Of a stretch of 25,259 nucleotides of DNA, positions 8,303 through 20,201 are shown in pieces. Every line of letters starts with the position of its first letter. Positions within the stretch are counted from its first letter, which is position 1. A program made the translations under genes and the position numbers. The notes beneath the pieces are model-generated. The model ran no database searches, was not told the DNA's origin, and saw only the letters and a list, made by a program, of their open reading frames with translations. The DNA comes from Paraphysomonas bandaiensis (Eukaryota; Chrysophyceae): contig CBFFRP010000582.1 of NCBI GenBank assembly GCA_965644295.1, forward strand, positions 1 through 25,259, in the 5' to 3' direction.

Positions 8303-10368
8303 ATGAGTGACTCTAAATCACAGAGTGATGAAAATACATCATTCCCTTATCGTAAAATGATAGTGTTACTTACTGTCGCATTATCAAGCTCATTATGTTT
8401 AACGGGATTATTTCCTTATGTAGCCTTTATGGTGGTTGATTTACATGCTGCATCTAATGTTGATAGTGCCGGTTACATGTCTGGATACATATCGTCAGCC
8501 TTCTTATTTGGTCGAATGTTAACATCATTTTTTTGGGGTCGTGTGGCGGATACATATGGACGTTTACCAGTTCTATACTTTGGTTGTACAACTATTGTAA
8601 TAATGAGCATTGTATTTGGATTATCGGTAAATATTTGGATGGCAATTATTTCCAGGTTCCTACTTGGACTTGGCAATCCGCTTGCTGGACTGGTCAAGAC
8701 ATTGGTGTCGGAAGTATGTGGCCCGACTCACGAAAAAGCTGGAATGGCTCTGACAACGGGTATGTATATTTTTACATTAGTGCATTAAAGGAATATGTCA
8801 TGGTTATGCTGGTGTAGGTGCGTGGAGTTTAGGATTAGTTGCCGGTCCTGCCGTCGGGGGGTAAGTATTTTGCCATAATGAATGCAATGAATAGCAACAA
8901 GTCTTGTGTGAACTATGTGATATGAAGACTACACTGTGTTGGTTATTGAATGAAAAGTGTATTTATTCTCTTTTCGTACATATTTTGACAACATCACTTC
9001 TCATACCGCTACAGGCTTCTCTCAAGACCAGCTGCTCAGTACCCTGATACTTTCGGTGAGAGCTCATTTCTGAAAACTTTTCCCTACATTCTTCCTAATC
9101 TGTTCACTGCTGCTGTGGCTTTGTTGGGGATGGTTCTTATATATTTTAATCTAAGTGAGACTCTTCATAAAAAGGCGTCAGATGTAAATATAACAAACGA
9201 ATCGGTTGAATGTGATGATGTGGAAGAAAATGGAACCTCATACAACCCAATTGGAGACAAGTGCGCTCCTAATGATGATGAGGAAGGACAGTCTGACGGT
9301 ATTGAGTGTGTAGATATGCGAAAAAATAATACCGGTGATGTACAAGGTGTACGTGATGCTGATATTAAATCTAATTATTACCAGAATATTGATGACGAGC
9401 ATACAGATCGTAATATATCGAAACCGCGGTGTTGTGGAAGCATTCGTGACTTACTTTCAACCCAGAGTGTATCTGTGTTAGTTATTGCCTATTTCTCGGT
9501 TAGTTTGAGTGCTATAGTGTACGATGAGGTGATGCCTCTGTGGGCATTATCTTCAGTTCGTAGAGGAGGCCTGGGTTATGAGAGTAGAGACGTAGGTCAA
9601 GTGATGAGCATTGTTGGCATCCCGGTTGTGGTGTTCACATTCGTTGGCTATCCTTATCTTGCCAAGCAACTTGGTGAGGTCAAATGCTTTCAAGTCGGGC
9701 AGATGCTAGGGGGAGTTTTGTGCTTTTGTACTGTTCTTTTACGGCTACTTCCGCTAACCTGTGAAGAGAAAGATGGTATGGACTCCGCTAGTGATAGTTG
9801 CCGAAATAAGTGGATAATGGAAGCGCTGCTTGTTTTTATGTCTTCTTTGTGCCATATGTCGTATGTTTTGGCATTTACGTCACTATTTTTGCTCATAAAT
9901 CGCTCTGTACCGACTGATCAACGTGCCTCAGTAAATGGACTTGCTATGACCGTTGGGAGTGTTTCGAAGGCCATTGGCCCTATTGCTGGATCTATATTGT
10001 ACGCGTGGTCAATACATAATGGGCTTCGCGATGTTCCGCCTCTAAATTATATGTTTGTTTTCGCTTTGTGTCTATTGCTATCACTCGTAACATTTTTGCT
10101 CCCTATTGGAAGTCCGGTCTCGAAATCGAATTGCCCATTAGAAACAGGAAGCGCTAGTGATACTAACAGCACGGATGAAGATTTGGAACAAACTGTGGAA
10201 TCAACATCTCGCAGTACGCATTGGAGATTATTTGGTCAGAATGCAAATGTTAGTTTATTTCGCTACATGTTCGGTGACGATTATAGAAGTCGAAATGAAC
10301 ATAAAGATAGAGATACGGACAAGTTGTTAACAACTCGTAACAGATGTGATACTAGTAATACACCTTAA
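8303..10368 (+). CDS. Major facilitator superfamily transporter, ZIFL/TetA-like
   Basis: Exons 8303-8759, 8818-8860 and 9015-10368 join in phase (457, 43 and 1354 nt) to encode 617 aa. The N-terminal half carries the MFS motif A GRVADTYGR (residues 79-87) between the second and third membrane helices. The exon 1-2-3 junctions rebuild GAWSLGLVAGPAVGG followed by LLSRPAAQYP, a signature of the drug:H+ antiporter group that includes plant ZIFL and fungal YCR023C-like proteins. Hydrophobic segments suggest about 12 membrane helices. A long, very acidic loop (about residues 217-317, rich in Asp, Glu and Asn) separates the two halves, and a hydrophilic C-terminal tail of about 85 residues follows. 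Likely role: proton-coupled export of a small molecule or metal chelate across the plasma or vacuolar membrane; the substrate cannot be read from sequence. The donors GTATGT and GTAAGT are strong. Confidence 0.85.
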
Positions 10369-11112
10369 CTAATTCCTTTTTAAAGCTTCTTCAGTAAATA
10401 TATTACATAGAAAACAATGAGAAGTCAGACACACTCAGAACTCGGGAATACTATATTGAAATTAACATAGAAGTTATCACATTAATCAGTAATAGACAAC
10501 AGGAGAAATACGAGATATATTATTCAACCTAGTCAATTTGGTTGAATTTCCTAGTCATACTATTTTCGGTGTAAAAACCTAGTCAATTATAGTATTAAAC
10601 CTAGTCGTGAATTGTACTCGCATATAGGTACGCGTTACAGGCCTATAGCTTGACATCACAGGCATATAGCTACGCATTACAGAAGCATGAGGTCATAGCA
10701 GGTGAAGTAGAACCAATGCCCAATTTTCATTCGACTGTGACGACGAAGTGTGAGGCATATAGCATTTGAATTTTTGAATTTATGGCTATAGTAGCTATGC
10801 TCCCCTTTTTGACTAGGTGAATACCCACTTCCACCTACTCAACCTAGTCATTGAAACGATAAAAATCTAATTATTTAATGACTAGGTTTTTAAACTAATA
10901 TTGGTGTGACTAGGAAATTCCACTAAATTGACTAGGTCGAAAAATAGATCCCGAGAAATACAGAGTACGACGCGAGTCGTCGAAAGTGGATTCTACGACT
11001 AGTTATTTACTAAAAGATGGCGCTACCATCTACACAAATACTGTACAAAACAAAAAAATGCAGTGTCACCACTCATAATTCATAGTACTACACTACCTAT
11101 CAATATGAACTG
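10369..11112. other. Convergent intergenic region holding a foldback element
   Basis: 744 bp between the 3' ends of the MFS gene (plus) and the 15-exon gene (minus). No coding exon seen. Its main content is the CCTAGTC foldback element at 10527-10937. The rest would be the two 3' UTRs. Confidence 0.5.
10527..10937. mobile_element. MITE-like foldback element with CCTAGTC heptamers
   Basis: The two ends are imperfect inverted repeats of about 70 bp. The heptamer CCTAGTC occurs at 10528, 10550, 10578 and 10600 on the left. On the right GACTAGG occurs at 10880, 10908 and 10930. The spacings 22 and 28 bp are kept exactly in both arms, and the sequence between the heptamers also matches (AATTTCCTAGTC in both). 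Two further copies lie inside (10811 inverted, 10843 direct). The centre contains short TATAGCT-like repeats. With no ORF and a size of 411 bp it fits a non-autonomous DNA element. No target-site duplication is clear, so the superfamily is unknown. Confidence 0.6.
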
Positions 11113-14100
11113 TTACACTACCCCACTTCCGAATGCAGTTTTCTTTGACGACGACTTGGCTCTATTTCTCTCTCGTACTGACTGCTGGGGAACTTTCTGT
11201 ACATACACTTCGTGGTTAAAATCAAATAATAATCTTGTTGACGATAATTACATACACAACACAGCAGATATATTGTACACGTGAAAATATGTGTCAGTGT
11301 CAAATCACGTACCACTCCAGCACCATGGAATATGGACAAATTAGGGGTCTCCCTACGTTGCTTTGCTTGTTTTTCTACCTCGCTTACACTCAGTTCTAAC
11401 TCTTCCTCAGTGCATTCCTTAGTCTCCATTGTCTTATTCTCAACGTCTTTCTCAGTATTCGTCGGTGTTCCAGAGGTCTGACTCGGAGAATTGGCAGAAC
11501 CGTTGGGGAGTGCATTTCGAGTGGGACGGCCCCGAGCGGGGGAACCTTTGGGCGGCTGTTTCTGACCTGCAGCGGTTCCAGAATTCGCCCGAGCTACGGA
11601 CTGCACTTTAACATTAGAATCTTTTCTACTAGAAATAGGTTGCTTGGAAGGGGACACAGCTCTCTTTTTTCTTACAGGGCCAGAAGCAGATACGTTCGAC
11701 TGCATCGAATAGTTGGATTTCTGAAATTCTATTTTGTTCTCAATGTCCACAGCTTTGGATTGCCAGTACTCGAGCTGAAAAAAATGTAATTGAAAGAAAA
11801 TATAAGTTCCTAACGATTGTTCATGCTCATCGTCGGAGAATTACCTTGGAGTAAATCATCCTAGCGTCGACACGGACAGCACAATTCTCTGGTACTCGAG
11901 GCCTGGCACGGGCGTATTTCTTTGATGCAGACTCTATAATAATTACAAGTCACAGTCACTTTCTACCAAAACATGGAACAAAATGTCCACTGCAATAAAT
12001 ATCATACAGCGGTTGGTATTTCATTTTTATTGTAGAAATACAATCTCTCGTACCATGAGGGGCATGAAGTTTCAGCCAAAAGCTATGCTTCTTCTGATCC
12101 AACAGTAGTTTTAGTGGGAGTAACGAAAGGGCAATAACCTCATCCGCCCCAGTCTTCGAGGCGTTCCATAAAATTATACTCAGAACACTTCCGCTGGGAA
12201 CATCACCAGAGCGAGTTAATGGGAACATCAGAGACTTGGGCTCGTCCCTCCAGTCAGGGTATCTCTCATCCCACCTAGTCAAAGTCCTCTGGCGGCTACA
12301 AGGATAACATAGTTCAAATATGGCATACTCATTTTAAAATGACTAATAATTGCACCACACACAATACGCAGTAATACACGATACCCAGTGATTCAGCATT
12401 ACAAACCTCTCGGGGTAGTCATAGAAAGTGCCATCTCCATTTGAAAAGTCAATAGTGGCCTCCATGTAACAATCTGCTCCTGGAGCCACCTTTTTCGTCT
12501 GAAAATGGTCATATTACTTTCTCCTCTCAGAATATTGACATAATAGTTCATGTTACTTCAACAATTTTCGCATCCAATTATGTATGCCGAATCCGTAATT
12601 CTCTTACCTCTGGCATATCTCGTATATTCATGATGGTAACATCAAGGCGCCCTGGTAGAATACCACACGCTTGTAAGACATATAACAGAAAATAAAGTGT
12701 TTATACCTGTAAGCTCTACCTGTGAGGTGCTCGATAATTCTTTAATCTTCGTTTTGCACCTATGACAACATCGTTTACTACACGTACCACATACTAGAAC
12801 AGCTTATACACACTTTTTTAAATGTCCCTCCAGCTCTTTCACACTCTCCACCCTACCAACCATTCCTCTGCTGCTAATAATACTCGAAGCGTGAATTTCC
12901 TCAACCAGTTCTCGCTCATGGATACCATACTCGTGTTTTCGCTTCGGAGATGATCGGCGTCCTACAGGAGATGCCGGTTTAATATCTCCACCCGACGAGC
13001 CAAATGATGCGCCCAACTGTACAGATTGCAGATCTTCGGCGTTGAGACTCTGTCCCCTAGAGTTACTAGTGTAGCGATACTTGAACTTCTTGTTATCTGT
13101 ATCACGTCCACGGGTCAGTAAGTGGTCAGTCTTCATAAAGTAGCTCCCATCTCGCTCAGTCACGGGACTACTTTTACGGCGTCCGCGAGTGGTACGTGAG
13201 CCGTCTGCATGTGGAGACCTCTGACGCTCGTATCGTACGTCATCGTTACTAGACCCAGATATATTAAACACGCTACTCTGATCATCATCGTCGTGGTCAC
13301 GACTTTTACTTCGATGTCTTGAAGATGAGCGCCGTCTTTCGTGTGAGTGCCTGTTGAACACATACATATCAAAAACATAAACAACATGCAGATGGGGTAT
13401 GACATGGAATAATGCCAGGTATACGGTATACATACCTCTCTGGAGATCGACTATGGCTTCTGCTGCGACCTCTTCGTTCCTCACTGAGCTTCAACACATC
13501 TTTAGACTTTTCCACCAAATGAGAGGCGATGTCACTGACATCCTTCCATGGTGAAGAGTCCACAGATACGATACTATCTTCCCGCCTCCTTGTAGGGCTG
13601 AGCGATGCTGAGTGTTTATAGGAGCGAATACCGGTTGGAGGTGGTCCGCTAGACGGAAGAGCTCCTGCAGCAGACTTACTGCGGACTACTTTGCGTGACT
13701 GCTGCTGACCATCAATTACACTGTGGTCGTGAGAGTGATGGTGTGAATGGCCCTGAGAATGAGGGCGAACTGACTTTGAATTGCTTCTTGCCATCTGGAT
13801 AGCAGTGGGGTCGGAGCTTCGTCTGGATATAGGCGATGGGCTACGACTATTGATTCTACTACATATGGCACAATGGGCATGCCGAGACGCCTCTACAGCC
13901 TCACTGTTAGTAGCGGGATAGTTGTACTTGTTGTCCTTCCCTTGTACGTGATGACTAGTATTTGTCCCTCCACCAATCCATTTACTGGCACTACGTGTTG
14001 GAGACACTGACTGACTGCGATGTGGGGTGTGTTCTGGAGTACTATGATGAGATATAGGAGAGGCGTGCTGAACACCATGATAAAATCCATACATGACATC

Positions 14101-17100
14101 ATTATCGCATTTCGGTTCCTCTTTTATTCTATTCTTCTCAGATATAGAGCGAATTTCTTCTAGTTCCTGCTGTTGTTCACGAAGTAAGAAGACTAAATCA
14201 TCATACCCTACCGCCTCTCCGTCGTCAGATTCACTACTACCAACAGAAGAACTGCAAGAGCTGTCCACATCACAGTCTTTTAAAAGCATACTAAGCAATT
14301 CACTGATGACAGCTTCTTGGCGTTTCATTTTCACTTCGATTTTATTGCTACCAAGTAAGTCGGCGCCAAACTCTTTAACTACTGCACTATCAGCCACCTG
14401 ATTCAGTCGTACTGATATTTCTTCCACAGACTTAAATCTACCATTTTTTCCAAATAAAATGCCTTTCTTCTTACGCCCCCGATCTTTTTTCTGTTTCGTT
14501 TGCGTCGTATCAGCACCACTATCCGCAATGGAATTAGATGGCTTTCGAATCAAATGACCATCTCTGGTATACAACTCTGGCGTACTACATCTCGATATTG
14601 CTGGAGGCAATGCCGGCTTTGTCGGACCTCCATCCTTACTATCAATAGGCCTTGAATCCCCTTGGTTGTCTACATCTGCAACTGTCTCAGCTGGGAGAAT
14701 AGATTCGCTTTTTAAAGGATCGACTCGACATAACGTGGAGTCAATAAGAGTGTTGATACTATCATCTACGTGATGTGACTGGATTTCATCACTACTACTT
14801 CCTTCGTCTTCCACTAGTACTTCACACCCATCTTTCTCTTTACTTTCGAATTCGTTCTGTCCTTCATCGTCACTCTTTTCTCCATATTCAGCTTTCAGAA
14901 GATTAACTGCGACCTTGATCATATCCCTTGCCCCACTCCGCACATCAGATGAAGCATTCGGCTTAGAGTCGACTTCAGTATAATGACTGTCAGAATCCAT
15001 ACGCATAGGGCTGATGATCCAATTTTTGCGCGCAGTTGAACCACCCTCTCCAACAAGATTCTTTTTAGCTGTGTCTTGCAGCTCCGCAATATCGAAAGGC
15101 TTGTCTCCGTTATCCATACTATGATTCACTTGATGCCTCTCTGGAAAAGCAGCAGATACCGAAAATCTGCTATCTGAATAGTGATTATTGTGATCTTTCC
15201 GGGTTCGTTCTTGAAAGTGTATGTCCATATTTTGAGATGGCTGGAGACGTCTACGTGATTCATAAGGGTCTTCTACTAATGGATGCACACTAGGACAGTC
15301 ATCAGATGTATGGTATTGTGATGAAGTAGCTGCCCGACGCTGCTGGAGAATCGTGCAGATATTTGCTACTCGAAGCTCCAACCGCAGGCGCTTGACCTCA
15401 CATTCACGAAGCTACACCAAACCGTCAATAATTCAATTTTAAAAAACAACGCATGCACACATCAACACACTAGCTAGCACCTCGTAAACAAAGGCTGATT
15501 GATGCATACAACATATCGTGCATCAAAGACATATAACTTTCAGAGCAGTAGATTACCTGATCTAAAGCATTTTTCACTTCAGCTGCCTTGGCATCCACTT
15601 CCTCCTGAAGCTGAGCACACAGGAGCAACAAAGCATTAAGCCTTTTCTGTAGTCTAGCCCGGTACACTCCGGCAGATTCCCCTGTCATACGCGTAATTCT
15701 AGCCTTTCCCGCCAAAACTTCTTCCAGAGTAAAGTCGCATGTGTAAGGACGAGGTGCGGAAGTAGCTGTTGCGCGGGCTACAGCCAAATCTAAAACACCC
15801 AGTACATGAGTATGAACATTTAATATGTGTTTGCAATATTGGAGAATTTTTAACTGGTATTCTTAACAACAAATACAACTACTAGAATACCTTGATTTTC
15901 TGCCTTGGGTTCACTTTGTGGAAACGCCGAGGTGTGAGTCCCGTCTGGGTTCTTAAAGGATGAGAATAATGAAACTGCATTGGATTCGCCCTGTATAAAA
16001 ACACATTTATTACATTCGCACTTATTAATGAGAAAAATGTATGGCCCGTAATTGACAAGTACTAAACTGCCATTACACAGTCTTCGGTAGACATGTACTA
16101 TACACATCGAGCCCAGCCATTGCATGCTATATGATATATACTAGAATAGTGTAACAATACGAACCTTCACTTTTGTGAAGTGGGACAAATTCAGGGCATC
16201 CTGGAAGGCCAGTCCATCCTTTCCACCAATAAGTTTCAAGGATTCAGATACTTCGTTCTCCATATTAAGTAGCTGTTGTCGCAAAGATACGTATTCAGAC
16301 TCTGCCTGCTCCAGTGTATGGGAGTTGTTTATCAAATTCATTCGCAATTTGGTTGACATTTCAATCGCATTAGGAACTTTATCTAACAGCTGTATGCACA
16401 AGATCATAACAAAAAACATCACGTATGTACAATGTAGGGAATACATATAACTCAATTGGATAGATTGAGAACATAACTATCTTTCTAGCATATAGACAAT
16501 AGTAAAGTACAGAGCACACAACTTCAAAAAGACAGATCTCAGTTTCCATTGGCATGATATACAAGAAGAGGAGCTACTTCACACATACAAGAAGGAATAG
16601 AACCTCACCTGCGAAGACTCCATTAATACCGATGAGGCCTTCCGAATATCTTCTCGCAGCACATCTAGTCTTTTTTCATGCTCCTCTATTTTCACTCGAA
16701 GGGCATCTCTCACTCGCACCTGTGGGTAACGCAATACAATTCGTTAGTGGATGTTAAAGTTTTAGTTTTCCCATGTAGGTTCAAGTTACACACATATAAC
16801 ACATATATATGTTCCTAACTTCATATGTCCGACGAACTTGTGTGAAACTAACCTTCTCTCTAAGAACTTGGATATGAATCTGCTGGCTTAGATCTATATT
16901 CTCACCGCTGCTACTGTCCACTGTACCATTCAAGCCCTCATGTCCACCATTACTACCTCCATCAACTAAAGTACCATATGCCCCCCCTTTAGTGGTTTGG
17001 ACAGAGAAATTAGAGTGCTGTTGTCCAACATCTTTAGGAGAATCGCGGCTGTTTGGTTTCCAATGATATGCTTGATCATGTATTTCCTCAATTGTGGTCT

Positions 17101-17651
17101 CTTCAATGGCAGCCCGGAAATTAGCTATATGCTTACGCAGACTAACCAGCTTGTCCCACGTATCCTGTAGATCTTGACAGCGCTGCCGATGGTGGGCTTT
17201 TAAGGAAGCTTCAGTTTTGCATATAGTGCCCAATTCTCTTTGCAGTGAAGCCACTTCGGCATCCGACGAGGATGCCTTCGACAGACCTCCTATATCATGT
17301 GCCATCGAAATAAGACGACGCAAATTCATCTCAGCACTAGATTCAAAACTGGTACTATTTTCTCCAAAGCCTTGAGAGCGTCCAAAATCTTTAAGTTTCA
17401 ACTCTTGCAACTCTTGCTCCGATATACTCAATGCAGAAGCAAGTCGTGTGAAATTTTGGCTCGTGCTCTCAAGAAGATGAGATTTAACCTGAATACGGCA
17501 ATAATAGTGAATACTACGTATAATATCGATGAGTATACTGTGAGCATACCTTTAATTCCCTCGATATGTCGTGTTCCTTATCATCATTACGATACGCTAC
17601 CATCTGATTGGATGTATGCCTCATTGAATGACTTCTCGACATTGAATTCAT
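11113..17651 (-). CDS. Large coiled-coil, Cys-cluster and C2-domain protein, 15 exons
   Basis: Exons: 17651-17550, 17488-16853, 16719-16609, 16389-16165, 15990-15891, 15789-15557, 15411-13436, 13350-12857, 12793-12707, 12651-12608, 12498-12407, 12295-12054, 11933-11845, 11774-11313, 11196-11113. All junctions agree in phase; the total of 4977 nt gives 1658 aa. Residues about 35-480 are heptad-like coiled coil (for example ASLQRELGTICKTEASLKAH). The long exon 7 is hydrophilic and Ser-rich, with a His-rich patch (HSQGHSHHHSHDHS), and leads into an Arg/Ser segment (RSRSHSRSPERHSHERRRSS, about 1110-1135). A cluster VCGTCSKRCCHRC (about 1293-1305) could bind one zinc. Next is a C2 domain (about 1322-1447): LTGRLDVTIMNIRDMPE, then LTRWDERYPDWRDE and SFWLKLHAPHG. 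The tail is basic. C2 domains commonly bind membranes or proteins, so a scaffold or trafficking role is possible, but no named family was recognised. The exon 8-9 junction (63-nt intron, GTAGGG...CTAG) is the weakest; without it the frame stops at 12804. Confidence 0.75.
12794..12856 (-). other. 63-nt intron whose retention truncates the protein
   Basis: Donor GTAGGG and acceptor TTCTAG. The length is a multiple of three and the intron contains an in-frame TAA (12806-12804). Spliced, the frame continues into the Cys-cluster and C2 exons. Retained, the protein ends ...EGHLKKCV at about 1309 residues and loses both domains. Splicing is inferred from phase agreement and from the clear continuation of the protein on the other side. 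Confidence 0.55.
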
Positions 17652-18613
17652 ACTCTAAATATAGTAATATGTGTATGAAAGTATAGATAAGCCAGCTATT
17701 GGGTCAAACGGTGTGTGTGTATTAATAAACTAGAGATATCTGCTAATAGATGAACTATAAACAAATCCACGTCTATCCATACATCCATAGAGACATCACA
17801 GGTGATAGGACTGGTATAGACCAATGAGTGTGTTTGTATTACACCTGTAATCACTATGATGCAATCTAGTATTGCTTTATAATAATAAGAGGGTTATATT
17901 ATGACACATACATATATATATATATAGACATACTAATATATCAAACTGTAAATACTGTGTACCTGTGTACCGCTATACTATATCCACAGTATATATGTAC
18001 AGCAATATATAGGAACATTTACAGCAGTATATACTTGTATACCTATAGTGCTGTACATGTATAGGAGTACATTACACCATTTTTTGTTGTGAATTTTTTA
18101 TACATTTTAGAGTTTTATGCCACTTTTTTACTGAAAACACTAATTTTAGTACCTAGAAATATCTGGCAATATGGAGCAGATGTTTCGCCATCATGAACAC
18201 TGTTATCGGCACACAGATACAGAGATAAGCAGAATTTGAAATCATATCCACGTTCTATCAAACAATGGAGTACATACTTGTCAGTATCATCTATCCAGAT
18301 ATCACTGCATGATTTAATACTGTGTCGCATGAATACTAAAACGTCTAGAACACAAAACATACAAAAAAAATAAAAAGGACAATTTTCTCTTTTTACTATG
18401 AAAATAATATGATTACTTCGTACAATACAATTTTACATACCAGGAAATATTTTTATAAAAGCAAATTTACAATTTTGTCCTGGATGCATATATAAGTACA
18501 TATATATCTACATATATATGTATACACATAATCCACTCTATAACAACACTCCTAAGCTGTATATTCCATTACCACCTTTATATCCTTACACCAACTAATA
18601 TCCTTTATTCAAC
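17652..18613. promoter_or_regulatory. Divergent intergenic region between the 15-exon gene and the DGAT2-family gene
   Basis: 962 bp of AT-rich DNA between two diverging start codons, so both promoters should lie here. It has a TA run at about 17921-17937 and several TATATGTA-type stretches at 18000-18060 and 18490-18530. One less AT-rich island (18115-18360) has an 81-codon minus-strand frame, listed separately. Confidence 0.4.
18115..18360 (-). CDS. Doubtful 81-codon ORF, possible exon or small gene
   Basis: A frame from ATG 18360 to TAA. Parts look protein-like (DIWIDDTDKYVLHCLIERGYD) and its base composition is less AT-rich than both flanks. There is no recognisable domain and no clear splicing partner on either side. 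It could be a remnant of a lost gene, a single exon, or chance. Confidence 0.2.
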   Translation of the reverse strand: MFCVLDVLVFMRHSIKSCSDIWIDDTDKYVLHCLIERGYDFKFCLSLYLCADNSVHDGETSAPYCQIFLGTKISVFSKKVA

Positions 18614-19689
18614 ATGGGTAAAAAGGTTCCTAATACAGTATTACTTGATCATTCTACTGTTAAACCTACACTATTAAGTTATATAGTTGTATGGAGTGGA
18701 TTAGGATGGTTTATAACTGTACCATGTGTTATTGCTGCATTTCCATTCTTATGGACACATTTTAAACCATTAGTATGTGCAGTAGGAGGATCTATGTTAT
18801 TATCTGCTATATATACCGTTGATCGTTCATCTCAACCTGAATGGGGGTTTGCATTAGGCAGATGGATTATGAAAAATTGTTGCGCTTATTTTAGTTTTAA
18901 AATTGAATTTGAGGATGTGGAAGCAGTACAGAAAGCTGGACCTGCTTTGTTTGCTATTGAACCTCATGGTGTTTTACCGATCAGTATTTACTGGGGGAGT
19001 TTGAATATCCTATCGCGTCACAAGTTCTTGTGTTGCTTATCCTCATCCATGCTTATCATGCCAATGATGAAACATATTCTGACATGGACAGGGGCTATCA
19101 GTGCAGATAAGGCTACGATGGTGAAGTACATTCGACAGGGGTTCAGTTTGAATATCTGTCCTGGTAAGAATTATGTCTATAACAATGTATGTCGTATGTC
19201 AGTGTGCCTGTAAAAGTGTATGTTATCATTTTTTCTCGATATCTGTAACGTTACACGTGCGTAGGTGGAGTACAGGAAGTAGCATACCTTGGAAATCCTA
19301 AAGAATGCGTACTCTTCCTGAGAAAGCGCTTCGGGATAATAAAAATGGCAATGGAAGAAGGTATTCCCCTGATACCAAGCATGACGTTTGGGCTTCACAA
19401 AGCCTATGATTTTTGGGTACCTTCGAGTGACTTTGCTGTTCGATTGGGTCGGCGAATAGGATTTCTTCCAATGATTTTCTTCGGACTTGGGGGAGTTCCG
19501 TTTGCTCAAGCAAAGCCTTGTCCACTTTCTGTTGTGGTTGGGAAGCCAATTATGTTGCCACATAAAAGTACTCCAACGACTGAAGAAATCGCTAAATATC
19601 ACGCCATATTCATAGACGAAATGGTTCGACTGTACGAAGAAAATAAAGTGGCGCATGGAATGGCTGATATCACGCTTCGTATTGAATAG
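18614..19689 (+). CDS. DGAT2: Diacylglycerol/monoacylglycerol acyltransferase, DGAT2 family
   Basis: Exons 18614-19163 and 19265-19689 join in phase across a 101-nt intron (GTAAGA...GTAG), giving 324 aa, a normal DGAT2-family length. Two hydrophobic stretches near the N-terminus (about residues 20-70) match the membrane hairpin of the family. The active-site motif is IEPHGVLPIS (EPHG at 116-119), combining the Glu seen in plant enzymes with the Gly of animal HPHG. The second conserved block CPGGVQEV (182-189) is rebuilt exactly at the exon junction, a strong check on the model. Later blocks PLIPSMTFGLHKAYDFW and the C-terminal Glu/Lys-rich helix are also typical. Role: acyl-CoA-dependent formation of triacylglycerol (or wax/diacylglycerol) at the ER and lipid droplets. 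The exact acceptor cannot be told from sequence. A poly(A) signal AATAAA lies 47 nt after the stop. Confidence 0.9.
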
Positions 19690-19735
19690 AGCGTGAGTTG
19701 TGTTGTATGTGATTTAATTGCTGTATGTGTGCTCC

Positions 19736-19741
19736 AATAAA
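19736..19741 (+). terminator. Poly(A) signal of the DGAT2-family gene
   Basis: AATAAA, 47 nt downstream of the TAG stop on the same strand, at a suitable distance for 3' end formation. Not confirmed by transcripts. Confidence 0.5.
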
Positions 19742-20201
19742 TTTAATATTGTTGTAGCATTTGACTTAATTTCACTTATGCTTCTAGATTATAATAATTC
19801 ACTTAGTTTTATTGAACATATTCGCGAACGTAGTGTGAGCCTTGTGGTCGCACTGTTGCAAAATGATTTTCGGTACTTGAATTCGATACGAAGCAATGAA
19901 TGGAATAGAAGTGCGTTTTGATTAATGATTAACAACCCGGAGTGCATCTAAACAATGGTAAGATACAGCTACAGGGCAACAGCTAACGACAAAATGAACG
20001 TACAAGCTCTGTTTATCTTACTGGTGTGTTTCAAGTCCGTACGGTATACGGCAAAAACTCGGCTAGAGCAAAATATGAATATAACCCCGGCGTACTAAAT
20101 AATTAGCACAAAGTACCATACTAATTTACTGTGAACGGCAATTGTCGTTGCATAGAGTCACTTCTAATTCACCGAAATGGTACTGCGCGAAGCAGTGACG
20201 T
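19742..20201. other. Convergent intergenic region
   Basis: 460 bp between the poly(A) signal of the acyltransferase gene and the alpha-SNAP stop. A 47-codon plus-strand frame beginning MVRYSYRATANDK at about 19958 has no continuation. Nothing else is recognised; the region should hold the alpha-SNAP 3' UTR. Confidence 0.4.

Noticed and set aside
10527-10937. CRISPR-like array of CCTAGTC repeats
   Set aside because: Heptamers are too short, are in both orientations and lie in a mirror pattern within a eukaryotic context; foldback ends explain them better.
12779-12810. Removal of the TAA at 12804 by a 16-18-nt micro-intron
   Set aside because: GT...AG pairs exist at that spacing, but such introns are far shorter than any other here; the 63-nt intron fits in phase and size.
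19955-20099. ORF starting MVRYS, resembling the start of ribosomal protein L17
   Set aside because: After the first five residues the match is lost and no further exons follow before the alpha-SNAP 3' end.
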